Source: Vandiemenella viatica (Eukaryota > Arthropoda > Insecta > Orthoptera > Morabidae). From it: a stretch of DNA of 64,000 nucleotides. The position numbers and the translations under genes are program-made. Below are positions 32,795 through 43,800 of this stretch, piece after piece (the first letter of the stretch is position 1; each line of letters opens with the position of its first letter). The notes below the pieces were generated by a model that saw nothing but the letters and a program-made list of their open reading frames with translations, searched no databases and had not been told where the DNA came from. Location: assembly GCA_031002005.1 (NCBI GenBank), contig CM061920.1:45486610-45550609 (forward strand), read 5' to 3'.

Positions 32795-35470
32795 TAATTG
32801 AATTTAATTTAATTACAATGGAGCGCATGCAGTGATAATTTCCCCACACATCTCCCTCTTCTCCTCCCCCCCCTTTTTCCTGCACCCTCCTACATTTGTG
32901 CTCTACAAATTTCAACTTAAAACTCTTCCAAAATGTTTGGCAAATTATTCATCATTTCTCTTGGTAATTTGTTCCATTCCCCGACACCCTTACCTAAAAA
33001 ATAGACTCTTCCTACACCCTTGTTTCTGAAATCAAGTGTCAGCTTGTAGTCATGGTCATCTTTTCCCTTCCATGTATTACTTTTCATTCTTATACCAACA
33101 TCTTTTCATGCCTGGTCACCAATATACACCTTGTACATTCCCATGAACCTCTTCACCCTCCTCCTGTCTTCCAATGAATCCCATTCCAGATCTTTTATCA
33201 TATCTGTTACTGATGGCATTCTGTGGTAATTTCCAGAAACGAATCTAGGAGCCCTTCCTTGCACCCTCTCCAACTTTCTGTATTTGATACTCAAAATTTG
33301 GGTCCCATACTACACTATCATGTTCAAGCAATGGTCTGACCAAAGTTTTGTAACCCTATTCCTTTACTTCTCTCGTACATCACCTCATCACTCTCTCCAT
33401 CATGTGCAGAATTTTGAAACCTTTTCCTACCACCTTTCCAATGTGTCCTGCTGAAACGCCTTCGCTGTTAACTTACTCATTTGTGTTTCTTACAGAATCC
33501 GAAATAATTAGTACATACTTTTTAAATGAAGGAAGGCTCAGTTTACAATAATTCCATTTGATAGAAAAGATAATTGAAACCAACATCCATTATAGAATTT
33601 ATAGGGTTTGTGACTTGATACTTCATTTCGGAAAAATTGCAGATTTTGGTATTGGCAATTTGATCATACACCTGCATGAAGTGACCTCTATTCTCAATGA
33701 TGTTTCGAATTCATCTTTTTGTTAAGAATGACCAGCAAATTGTAACAGGAATACAAAGCATGTTTAGTCAATATCCATGTGAATTTTAATCTTTAATAAA
33801 CTTTATTGAATCAGATAAATAATTATAATTTATTAAATGAGATAAATAATTATATCAAGTTATTGTTTTTTTAATTAATTAGTTCCATTACATCTCCCCG
33901 TTAATTTCCATGAAATTCGCAGTTACAGAATTGAAATGTGAATTAATTTAACTATTTAGCAATGACAAATCTCGCTATGCTGCCCAGCTAAGCTTGTTAT
34001 CAAATATAATGCCAACATATTTGCATTTCAAGTCTTCAACAAACAATTCTTTGCCCACCTTGTAATCATTAGCAAACTTAATTTTTATCTGTGTATCTAA
34101 TAAATTAACTCTTCTTTAAATTTATCTTCATCCCATGTTTACCAACCCAACTAGATATCCTGTCCAGATCACCCTGCAGTTGTTCACATTAGTCCGCCGC
34201 TTTGATCCTTTTATATAGCATTATGACATCTGCAAACAATCTAATTTCTGATAGTAAACCATCAACACAATTATTCATTAGAATAATGAATAGTTATGGT
34301 CGCAATATGCTACCCTGTGGCCTCCCTGTTTTTACTTCTTTTGATCTGCATTTCCTACCCTAACTTTTTGTTTTCTACATTTTAAAAATTCTCCTACCCA
34401 GCAAATCACTTTCTCACCCACTCCAATAGTTTTGACTTATTTACTACCATTTTATGGCTCACTCTTTCAAAAGCCTTTGAAAGATCTAGTACTAAACTAT
34501 CAATTTGTCCTCCCGTGTTCATTTCATCCAAAATATCTTTCATGTATCCCACTTAATGACATTCGTATGAATGTCCTTGCCTAAAACTATTTTGCTACTT
34601 GAAAACCACTTATGCTCCTCACATATATTTCTGATGTGGTTGCATATCGGACTCTCCATTAATTTACGCACCACTGATGTCAAACTGATAAGCCTATAAT
34701 TTTTGTCCCACCTGTCCTATATGTACAGGCACTACTATCACACTTTTCCAGTCCTCTGGGAAGCAGCAAGTATCCAGACTCAGTTTAAATAATAATTCAA
34801 TATAAGGTACATTGTCATATCCTGCTATCATTAATACATCTGTAGTAATATTATCTACACCAGCCCCTTTATGTTTCTTTCATAATTCCTTCATGATATC
34901 TTCAGGATGAATTTAAAATATTTTGGTCTGCTCATTTCTAATTTATTGTTAAGCTCGTTATCCGATTTAGACCCTCTCTTTTCTTATTCATTGTCCCTAA
35001 TGCTCTCACTAAACCAGTTACTGAAAATCTCTTCCTTTTTCAAATTCTCAGTAACTTCTTTCCTGTCCTTATATATAAGTTTCCCAACACCCTCCTTTCC
35101 CCTCAGTTTTCTAACATAGCCATAGAAATTTCTCAATGCATTATTCAATGGTCCTCCTGCACTGACAATACTCTTCACAAAACGCATCTTTAGCCAACTT
35201 CTTAGCTGTTATTAAGTTCTTGTTTAGTTGTTATAAATATTCCCTACTACCCTGCCTTCTCTTGAATCTGTTACATTCTCCTCCATATTGTAGTACACAG
35301 ATTCTCTACTTCTCTTTATTTTCTGTTTTGGAATAAATTTGTCTTCCCCCTTTCTTATTACTTCCTTGAACTCTTGCTTTCCTTTCATTTCCTGAAACGT
35401 TCTCTGAAATATCTCTTCAAGTTTGAAACCTGTGCATTTTTATAATTGTACCTATTCCCCCCTTCAGATT
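32795..35470 (-). mobile_element. CR1/Jockey-type LINE, 5'-truncated and decayed
   Basis: The - strand reads FYGYVRKLRGKEGVGKLIYK (RT entry, about 35150), GAGVDNITTDVL, LDTCCFPEDWKSVIVVPVH, VLDLSKAFERVSHKMVVNKS (motif A) and the RT tail LERVQGRAPRFVSGNYHRMP, SVTDMIKDLEWDSLEDRRRV (33294-33106). The 3' end is CTCCATTGTAATTAAATTAA at about 32800. Other ends of the same family lie at 17047, 18443, 41600, 49222 and others. Frame is repeatedly lost, and 528 bp of unrelated sequence is inserted at 33452-33979. Confidence 0.75.
33452..33979. mobile_element. 528-bp insertion of unknown type inside the LINE
   Basis: The LINE text GTGTCCTGC is interrupted here and resumes as GCCCAGCTAAGCTTG; the uninterrupted form is at 49863-49880. 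CTGC occurs at both joins (33448-33451 and 33980-33983), a possible 4-bp duplication. The insert starts TGAAACG and ends CGCTATG. It is AT-rich and has no recognised ORF. Confidence 0.5.
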
Positions 35471-35479
35471 TGGCTGCTG

Positions 35480-37260
35480 GTTCAGTGTCTGTTGATTGTT
35501 GGATTTCATGTGCATGTGTAGGGGGGGAAAATAAAAAAGAGTGATAGTAATAATATTAAAAATTACTGATTGCAAAAATATAAATAACACACAAAAAACA
35601 TGTATATCTTGTAATGAAGCAACAACTTCTCAGTATCCAAAGGTGCGGAGAAAATAGTGTTTAGCACTGTAAACAAATTATATAACCATAGATTTAATAT
35701 TAATTTTCCTGTAAAGACAGGTTTGAATGTGAAATCACGAAAGTTATATGAAGAGTTTTAATAAAATTTTCACTGGTTTTATAATTTCTTTTTAAAAAAT
35801 TAAAAAAAGCATTTTGAAGTAATGTTTATACAGTCAGAAAATTTTATTTAAGATGATAATTTAGTTTAAAGATTCCATTTTCAGCATGAGCAGAACTGTC
35901 AACTGATGACATCATTAGCCAAGCAAATACACACATACGTAGGAAGCAGATTTCAGGGAGAATAAAAGAAAGACTATTATTTTAATAGATAATAAATATA
36001 TAACTATGGCAACTCATTGTCAGCATTGACTTCATAACAAAAATTTGAGTAACTAGGTAAACCCTAAGTATGTTTTAGATTATATAAATTCAATTTTTAA
36101 TCAGATACAGATAAAAGTTAAATTTAAAGAAATTAATTATATGATAACAGTAAATAAATAAAATTATGTTAAAAGGATGAAAAAAGGAATCTTAGATAGT
36201 GCCTAAAGTTGCGTCAGGCACAGGGGTTAAGAAGTAGGAATTTGTCTAAAGTGAAATCTGGACCATCAAAAAGAGCATAAAATTCCAAGATGAATAGTGA
36301 AAGTCTCATGTAAAACCATAATTAAATAAGATTATTACTAACCAGAAGAATTTATATCCTTAAAATTAAGGTAGGTGTGAGACACCATAATAATAATTGA
36401 ATACAACAAGCATATAAAAATAGCCACGTAGCTAATTCAAACACCAAATTAAAGAGGAAAGAAAACCGAACTATTTAGTTTAAGTAACTCTGTAGGGTAA
36501 CAAAAAAGTTATAAACAAATAAGTGAAATCTTAAACTCTCTAGTTTTGAAGTTTAATTACACCTAAACAAATAGAAGGGAAAATTGTGCAGAATAATTCA
36601 TTTGGTAAAATGGCCATGTTCCAGGAAGATATGTATAAAATTATGATTGGGGATTCTGAGAATTTTGTGGGTTCCCAGTATGTAACATATATAAACCCTG
36701 CCATTTTCCCTACCACCAGTCGGTCAAGGAAGCAGGTATGTGCCAGTTGTCTCTGTGATTTAGAAATATTTACCAATTTGTAACTTCAGTGCTTGAAAAT
36801 ATTTGGTAGAGTGTGCAGAATTCTGACTCAGAAAATATTCAGTGGCAACGCAAAGTGAAAGCTATTGTTAACTTTACTAACCAAATATTTAAATTCTTAA
36901 AGGAAGCATTGTTTATTATTTTCAGTTCATTAAAAAAATTTTTATTAAATTTATGAAATTTTGGAACCTCGTAATCATTAACTGAACAAAAGCTCATGAA
37001 TGTGGAACTATTTGTGGGTACGTGCATCTTCACATAGGAGAAGTGTCTGATTTAATATTCTATTTCAAATTCGTTGTTAGTTGATACCAGTAACTAATGT
37101 GAAATTATTTTGTTAGAATATATTGAGTAACATTCAACTGTGACTTTTCATTTATGAATAAAACCTTTTCACTCGGATCTATTACAGTGTAAAATACAGT
37201 GGGATTGAAAACCGATTCAGAAAGAGACTGTCAGGGTTAAGCTTGATACTGAGGTTTGTA
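35480..37260. other. No recognisable gene
   Basis: About 1.8 kb of AT-rich intronic sequence. Open frames up to 78 codons occur on both strands at 36540-36783 and mirror each other, which is expected by chance. I find no family signature. Confidence 0.5.
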
Positions 37261-37269
37261 CATAACAGC

Positions 37270-37370
37270 TTCTCCTGAACTTTGGCCTAAGCGTGGCCTA
37301 AGGGTAGATTGTCATTCGGTCTTGCAGTCGTCATCCAGCTGACCACCACTGTAGGGTTGAAATAATGCCC
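37270..37370 (-). repeat. Unclassified repeat shared with 11070-11160
   Basis: The reverse complement carries CAGCTGGATGACGACTG, CAATCTACCCTTAGGCC and CCAAAGTTCAGGAG, paralleling 11086-11150. Confidence 0.4.
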
Positions 37371-37790
37371 ACTGTAGAACTTCCAATTTTAAACTGTATA
37401 CTCTGAAAATAATTACATCACTCTGTGGCCAATCTATAGCATTAAAACTTCTTTTCCAAAATAATTTGATGGCAGGTATGAACTGTGATACAAGCCACAA
37501 GAAACTCCCTAAAACTCCGAACTGTTGGAGATTCAGTTACATCGAGAGCGTGACCACTTCTTTACTTTATTTAATAGTCAGACAAACATGGCTGACATGT
37601 TAACTTCGAGCCTACATTAAACTTCTGGGTTCTTGTTCACTCATTGCGCCAAATCGGCGATATGACCTGCGTGGCCTCACTTTACAAGAGCTTTCAAAAA
37701 ATTGACTCTAGCATGGTTCCCAAGGGTCAATGTATAGGCAACTTAGGGGGGTTCACTACATTCCCTGTTTTTTGTTTTTTTTGTTTGTTT

Positions 37791-37792
<2 letters not shown>

Positions 37793-37840
<48 letters not shown>
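37793..37840 (+). repeat. Poly-T run of 48
   Basis: An uninterrupted run of 48 T, preceded by T-rich TTTGTTTG sequence. It could be the A-tail of a - strand retrosequence, but I cannot identify the element to its right. Length in assembly may be inaccurate. Confidence 0.9.
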
Positions 37841-37843
<3 letters not shown>

Positions 37844-38856
37844 CATTTAACCTTATTTGTCCTGAAATGTTTGTAATGGGTAGTACATTGCTTAAACATT
37901 AAAATTGTTCCTTATGAAAATTTTCCTATCTTTAATAGTTTGACTGGAAAAAATTACTTTACTGGTGATACCTAAAATCCATTCTAACCTTCGAAGTATT
38001 GGTGCTATGGCTTTGATTCTTATTTTAAAGTGATTTGCTCTTTCTCCCCTATCTTTTGGTATATAAACTGGATTGTTTGCAATGTGTTATCTAGTTGTAT
38101 TCCAAAACATAAATTTTGGAAATTCTATATCTCCAAAAGTGTGGAAGCTACAGAGCTAAAATATGTTTTAAACGATTCTACATAAAAATTTCTATATGTT
38201 ATGAAGTTGTGTAACTGCTAACTAATCTCCTTCATATAGTTTCAAAAACCTAGTTATCTTTCTTCTAAGCTTATTTCGTCAAACCTCAAAACTGGAAGTG
38301 GCCATTTATCTATATTTCTTGTTATTTTTTTTCCATTCTGGCCAAAGTATTACATGGATTTCTATAAAAACTTGTGTGTTGTGCTTAGAAAAACTTCTGC
38401 TTTCTTTAAATATACTTCCCCCTCCAAATTTAGCTGAAATATACTACATCAAAACAAATCATTTTTTTGTCCATGAATGATAATTTCTCACAAAATCCTA
38501 CAAAAGCATTCCTTAACTTTTACATACAGGTTTGAAATGTTTACATATTGTGCTAAAAAATTTAGTGCATCTTTTTAAGCTATAAAACTTTTCTGTAGCA
38601 TGAAAACTGAGGGCTTAGGAATTATTTAACTGTTTAGTTTCGGTTGTTGCACCATGAATTTGATTCAACTTCAAAATCAATTATCTCTTCAATACAATTT
38701 TATACCTGCAAAGTATCCTACCTTGTTTTGATCCTTATGACCTACTGTACCTCTGAAAATGAATGTAGCATTTTATATTTTGAAATTAGAAGTTTTCCTT
38801 TACATGGCAAATGTTTACAAATGTTTTGATTGAATTCCACTGTTTACTTATATTTA

Positions 38857-40150
38857 AGAGTGTGGTCCCAGAAGTACCCGACCTAGCAATGAAAAAACAA
38901 AAATTTTGGAAAAAACTGTATTTATTTTTCAATGTAGTCTCCTTTCAGCTCTATACATTTATTCCAGTGATTTTCAATAGCTTCGATACCACTTTTATAA
39001 AAAGAACTGTCTTGCTCCTCGAAATAGCCATTAACTGCCGACATCACTTCTTCGTTGGTCGAAAATCTTTGACCACTGAGCCATTTTTTTAAGTTCAGGA
39101 ACAGGAAGTAATCCGAGGGAGCTAAATCTGGCAAATAGGGTGCATGAAGTAGCAATTCGAACTTTAATTCATTAATTTTGGCCATTGCAATAACGGATCT
39201 TTGAGCTGGAGCATTGTTGTGATGAAACAACACTTTCTTCTTAGCCAAATGTGGTTGTTTTATCTTGATTTCTTCACTCAAACATTGCAATAACTTCGAA
39301 TAATAATCACCGTTGATTGTTTTTCGTTTTTCAAGATAGTCAATGAAAATTATCCCATGCGCATCCCAAAAAACAGACGCCATGACCTTGCCTGCAGATG
39401 GAACAGTCTTGGCCTTCTTTGGAGCAGGTTCTCCCTTTTCATTCCATTGTTTTGATTCTTCTTTTGTCTCTGGGGTGAAGTGATGGACCCATGTTTCATC
39501 CGTGGTTATGAAACAGTGCAAAAATTCAGCTTTGTTGCGGTGAAACATCGCTAAACACTCAATTGAAACATCATCACGACACTGTTTTTGCTCGAGTGTG
39601 AGCAAACGCGGCACCCATCTTGCACATAATTTTCTCATGTCCAAATTTTCAGTTAATATGTGATGTACCACACGTTTTGAAATGCCTACTATGTCTGCTA
39701 GCTCGTGCACTTTCACTCGACGATCATCCAGTACCGTTTTGTGGATTTTCTTCACCATTTCTGGAGTCGTCACCCCATTTGGTCGACCACTGCGATGTTC
39801 ATCTTGGCAGCTCATACGCCCTTATTTAAACTCTTCCACCCAATATTTTACTGTTGTAAACGAAGGAGAAGACTCACCCAGAGTAGAATCTAGCTCAGTT
39901 TTTATATCAGTTGGGCTGAGTGCTTTCAAATGTAAGTATTGTATCACATAACGATGACCAATTTTCTCCATTTTCACAAATTTACTCACAACGTTCAAGA
40001 TTAATTGTTGCCAAACAAATACGAAACAATGTAGCCTCTTCAGACTTGAAACATGTGCTTCATAGACTATGTGCTTTGAAATAAAGAGATATTTTTCAAG
40101 CAACTACTGCCATCTCTCGATTAGTCCGGGTACTTCTGGGACCACCCTCG
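38857..40150 (-). mobile_element. mariner transposon, inactivated
   Basis: Terminal inverted repeats share TGGTCCCAGAAGTACCC at both ends, and TA flanks both sides (38855-38856 and 40151-40152). Length is 1294 bp, the usual mariner size. It carries one transposase gene on the - strand, with two disabling changes. Confidence 0.92.
38922..39971 (-). pseudogene. mariner transposase, one stop and mutated triad
   Basis: The frame runs from ATG 39971 to a stop at 38922, 350 codons, with a single in-frame TAA at codon 50 (39824-39822). The N-terminal region (MEKIGHRYVIQYLHLKALSP) is the HTH part; WVPRLLT is the conserved linker. The first catalytic Asp is in TTDETWVHHF. The second motif reads LFHHNNAPAQRS instead of the usual HDNAPxH, so the second Asp is now Asn. 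The third, LPDLAPSDYFLF, is intact. It would not be active even if the stop were read through. Confidence 0.92.
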
Positions 40151-40279
40151 TATTGCTTGAAAACTGCAAGAAAATCATTCTAAACTTACTTTGCAGTAGA
40201 ACTAATACTGGTTTGTACATCTTCCAACTAATTTGGCTATATATTGACAAAATTTAGGTATCGAGAAGTAATACATTTA

Positions 40280-40620
40280 CAATCAAAGCTAATGATTGAA
40301 CTGCCTAACCTTGAAGACAATCATTCATTAAAATAATAAATAGCAATTGTTCCAATACACTACGCTATGCACTTCCATTTCCACTTCTGCATTTCCTACC
40401 TTAACTTTTTGCCTTCTATGCTTAAAGAATTCTTCTAAATAGCAAATAAATGTTTTGTCCACTCATATAGTTTTTACCTTATTTACTACCATTTTATGGC
40501 TCACTCTGTCAAAATCCTTTGAAAGATCTAATGCTACACTATCAGTTTGGCCGCCCTAGTCGATTTCATCCGAAATATCTTGCATATATCCCACCAACTG
40601 AGAGTCGCATGAATATCTTT
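40280..40620 (-). pseudogene. LINE reverse transcriptase fragment
   Basis: The - strand reads in the style of DLSKDFDRVSHK (motif A), as in the copy at 34440-34500. It joins a + strand fragment of a similar LINE at about 40620, forming an inverted pair. Confidence 0.5.
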
Positions 40621-41161
40621 GCGACATGTTGTATCATAGGATCAAGACAGTAGAAGTCTGTAAACAACTACAATGTTATCTGGAAAACCTGGGTATGTCT
40701 ACAAGATATAAAGATAAATGTAATGAAAATTCGGCTTATTAGGTACCAAAAAAAAAAAAAAAAAAAAACCTTAAGGTTGATTATGATTACAAGGTGGAGA
40801 ATGAATTGCTTGTTGAAGTCTTAAAATGTAAATACCTTGACATAACATTTGATGACAAACCCTGATGGCTATACACTTTGGACAGGTAGTACAAAAAGGT
40901 TTCAAAATCTTCCACTAGCTGGAAAGAATGATTAGGGGTATACCGAACAAGTAAGGGAATTGGGTTACAAAACTTTCATCAAACCATTGCTTGAATATGG
41001 TGGTGTAGTAAGGACCACATTTTTGTTATCAAATAGAGAAGTTGGGTCTAAAGAAGAGCTGAAAGATTTGTCTTTAAAAATTACAGCTGAATACAATATG
41101 TAAATGATATTATAAAGTAGCTGGAGTGGGATTTAAGGGAGGTTAAAGAGAGTCATTAGAG

Positions 41162-41591
41162 CAGGGGTGGCCAACCCGCAGGCCGCATGCGGCCCGGCCC
41201 GCCTTGAACATTTTTCCGGCCCGTGAGATTCATCACACTTTTACAAAATATTTTTTATATTTCATTTTTAGTGTTATATATTTCTTTACAATGTGTATTT
41301 AGTATCATTAGTATTGTATTATCTATGTTTACATGTAACAATAATAGTAAATGACTGGATATTGTGGGCCATTTCCTCAATTGCAAGTTAATCAATTTTT
41401 TATAAAGGTGAATAACACGCCAATGCAATTGCATTGGCGTGTTATTCACCTTTATAAAAAATTAATAATAGTAAACATAAAAATAACTCATGTTTCAGTT
41501 TTTCACTTCAAAAAAATGCGTCTAGTGGGGATATATAATTTTATATGCGGCCTGCGGAATTATGATGCACTTCCAAAGTGGCCCACAAGAT
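41162..41591 (+). mobile_element. 430-bp hAT-type MITE with 8-bp duplication
   Basis: The element starts CAGGGGTGGCCAACCCGC, a common hAT terminal sequence. CATTAGAG flanks it on both sides (41154-41161 and 41592-41599). The right terminus is diverged, but an inner block CCGCAGGCCGCAT is shared by both ends in inverted orientation. It encodes no transposase and contains a perfect 70-bp palindrome at 41394-41463. Confidence 0.85.
41340..41475. repeat. Palindromic insert flanked by a 12-bp direct repeat
   Basis: AATAATAGTAAA lies at 41340-41351 and again at 41464-41475. Between them lie 42 nt of unique sequence and a perfect palindrome: arms 41394-41428 and 41429-41463, 35 bp each, no spacer. 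The palindrome ends exactly at the second direct repeat. The architecture matches 2996-3131, but the sequence does not. Confidence 0.9.
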
Positions 41592-41919
41592 CATTAGAGT
41601 ATTTGAGGACTATATTTGTGAAAGAATTAAGAAAGGTGCATGGGAAGGAAAAGATTACCATAAGCTGGCACTCAATTTCAAGCATATGGGTATGGGAAAT
41701 TTCTCTCTCTTAGGTGAGGGGCAGGGATTGGAATAAATTACCAAGGGAAATGTTGAAAGATTTTTCAAAAATGCTTAAAGAATTTAGTTTTGGGATTTGT
41801 AGAGGGCAAAAGTAGGCATGTGCAGGAAAGGGGAAAAATTAATATGTATGAAAATTGCTACCACAGCGTGTGCTTCATCACGATTAAATTAGTCATAATC
41901 AACCTTTAGTTTTTTAAGC

Positions 41920-42170
41920 TGACTCTTCTTGTTATTTATCTGCATACCGTGTTGACCTACACAGTTGGATATCATGTCAGGATGCCCTGATACTTTTCAT
42001 AGTCTTTTTCCATTTTAATCATATTGTATACCTTCTGACAGTGTACAATCATTCATTAGAAGAATGATTAACAATGATCCCAACACATTATCCTGTTGAA
42101 CTCCCATATTCACACTTATATGGTAATATGGAAGAGCTCATAAAAACTATCAGAATGATATTCTACATTC
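41920..42170 (-). repeat. Decayed LINE RT fragment
   Basis: Blocks GTTGGATATCATGTCAGGAT and ATTCATTAGAAGAATGA match 34150-34290 of the LINE. Coding is lost. Confidence 0.4.
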
Positions 42171-42403
42171 CATTAGAGTCTTAAATATGATTTGTGTCTT
42201 ACAAGGTAATTTGACTATAACATAAAATCTTTGAATATAACATAAAAATCTTTGAATTTAAAATAAAAAATATTTTTTCTTCTTTTAACACAGATGTGTA
42301 ATATTTTTCCTAATTTTTATCAAACATATTCCTTTTTTTTTCCAACAAGAAAGGTAATTTTTTAGCCTATACTTTTTCAAAGCTTCTTTGATTGCATCAA
42401 CAG

Positions 42404-42589
42404 AACTTCACAATGCATTACTGGATTGAGAAGGGTGCTGACCGCAAGAAGTTAGTAATGGGCATGCCAATGTATGGACAGTCCTTCTCACTGGCTGATA
42501 CCAGTGAGCATGGTCTCAATGCGAAGTCTTATGGCCCAGGAGAGGCTGGTGAATTCACTCGTGCTGGTGGCTTTATGGCTTATTATGAG
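42404..42589 (+). CDS. Cht10: GH18 chitinase (Cht10-like), exon C
   Basis: The exon has 62 codons and is phase 0 at both ends. It reads NFTMHYWIEKGADRKKLVMG, MPMYGQSFSLADTSEHGLNA, KSYGPGEAGEFTRAGGFMAY and YE. MGMPMYGQSF is the conserved substrate-cleft strand of GH18 chitinases and the region continues into the alpha/beta insertion domain. Acceptor CATCAACAG, donor GTAAAA at 42590. It joins in frame to exon B (DYFNA). Confidence 0.93.
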
Positions 42590-43325
42590 GTAAAAGTAAA
42601 ATAGAACAATAATATCATTTATTTTAATGGCTTCACATTATCATATAATAAATAAATAAATGCCAGTGAATTATATTTGGCTTCAATGCTATATTATAAA
42701 ACTGAAAACTTTAGATGTAACAAAGTACGAACTAATAGTTAACATTGTGCATAAATGTTGGTTCCAAATATTATTAGAAAAGTTATTGTGTAGTTTGCAT
42801 AGTTAATTTAGAAAAGTTGATAATCAAAAGAATGATGAATTAACCAAGGAAAGTAAATTATGTGTATATAATGATATTTTTCACAAATTGCTTTATTTTT
42901 ATGATATTTGCATTACAAAAGAGTACGTTTAAAAATAAATCATACTTTGAAATGAGCAATTACAATAATAATGAAAATGTTTTTAAGAAAAAGAAATATT
43001 CTTCATTATTAACTTAACTTAGTCCACAACCCGAAGGTTGGTTGGATGAAATAAGTAAAAAATTTGAAAGAACCTATTTTTACTTGGTAATATAAAAAAA
43101 AAACTATTCAGAATCATCGGAGCATTCATAAAAATAATATTTATGTCAAGTGTTAATATAGAATTTTTATTACTTTATTGGTAAATATTGTCTTCATCAT
43201 AAGTAATAATTACTCAAGATATGAAGTCATATCAAATGGATTTCTATATAATTTAAATCAGTTCATAAATAATTTATTAGAATGTAGACGCAGTTATTGT
43301 TGATCTCTTTTTAAATTCAATACAG
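42590..43325 (+). other. 0.74-kb chitinase intron
   Basis: AT-rich intron from GTAAAA to CAATACAG. It contains no repeat that I recognise. Confidence 0.85.
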
Positions 43326-43451
43326 ATTTGCTACAATGTGAAGAACAAAGGATGGACAACCGTGAGGGATCCAGAGGGAAGAATGGGGCCATATGCCTAT
43401 CGTGGTAATCAGTGGGTCTCTTATGATGATGTTTCTGACATCAGGAGAAAG
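43326..43451 (+). CDS. Cht10: GH18 chitinase (Cht10-like), exon D
   Basis: The exon has 42 codons and is phase 0 at both ends. It reads ICYNVKNKGWTTVRDPEGRM, GPYAYRGNQWVSYDDVSDIR and RK. The W-V-S-Y-D-D segment lies in the last barrel strands of GH18 and helps form the cleft. Acceptor CAATACAG, donor GTAAGA at 43452. Continuous with exons C and E. Confidence 0.93.
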
Positions 43452-43582
43452 GTAAGAAAAGCAGTGGCAGAACCCTTTCATACTCTATTGTGTAGGTAAT
43501 AATAGTGCGCTGGAGGCAATTTTCTTACACACCTCATTACACTTATTGGATAAAGGAAACAAAGAAACTGCCACGAGGCACT

Positions 43583-43800
43583 GAAAATAATATAGGATAG
43601 GGAAAATAAACAGTTACCCGTCACTTACCACGTGACCACATCTTTCCCCCTGCCATATGTCTCGCCTCACACATGACTAAGACTAAAGTCGAAATGTTGT
43701 GCAATTCGTTTGTTTTTGTGTTTTTACGTGTCTTGCCCTCCTGCTTCATCTGTGGTAAGTGACGGGTAACTGTTTATTTTCCCTATCCTATCTTATTTTC
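43583..43800. repeat. 218-bp fold-back Penelope-tail mini-element with 49-bp TIRs
   Basis: Arms 43583-43631 and 43752-43800 are inverted copies with a single mismatch (TAGGATAGGGAAAATAAACA...). The 120-bp interior holds ATGACTAAGACTAAAGTC then GAAA (43673-43694), the same hairpin layout as the other PLE tails. GTAAGTGACGGG corresponds to GTAAGTGGTGG there. No clear target-site duplication. Confidence 0.85.

Larger units (their letters stand above)
37860..40270 (+). repeat. Unclassified interspersed repeat, copy 2, split by mariner
   Basis: 37860-38856 and 40153-40270 together match the reverse complement of 8240-9450. Text on the two sides of the mariner (TTGAATTCCACTG before; GAAAACTGCAAGAAAATCAT after) is adjacent in copy 1 in the expected order. 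The repeat therefore existed before the mariner entered. Confidence 0.6.
40620..41895 (+). mobile_element. LINE 3' portion, split by a hAT-type MITE
   Basis: Fragments read VENELLVEVLKCKYLDITFD in the RT tail. The pattern AAGGGAAATGTTGAAAGATT then GCATGTGCAGGAAAGGGG leads to the 3' end TCATCACGATTAAATTA. A run of 19 A lies at 40749. The MITE at 41162-41591 interrupts it. Confidence 0.65.
31255..42403 (+). other. 11.1-kb chitinase intron
   Basis: It runs from GTAAGT to CATCAACAG. It contains a Penelope-tail fragment, a CR1/Jockey-type LINE on the - strand, an unclassified repeat with a mariner, and a LINE end with a hAT-type MITE. I see nothing nameable in 32050-32790 or 35480-37260. Confidence 0.85.

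Noticed and set aside
34907..35119. Hydrophobic + strand frame of 70 codons
   Set aside because: It is the complement of the LINE RT entry region read on the - strand.
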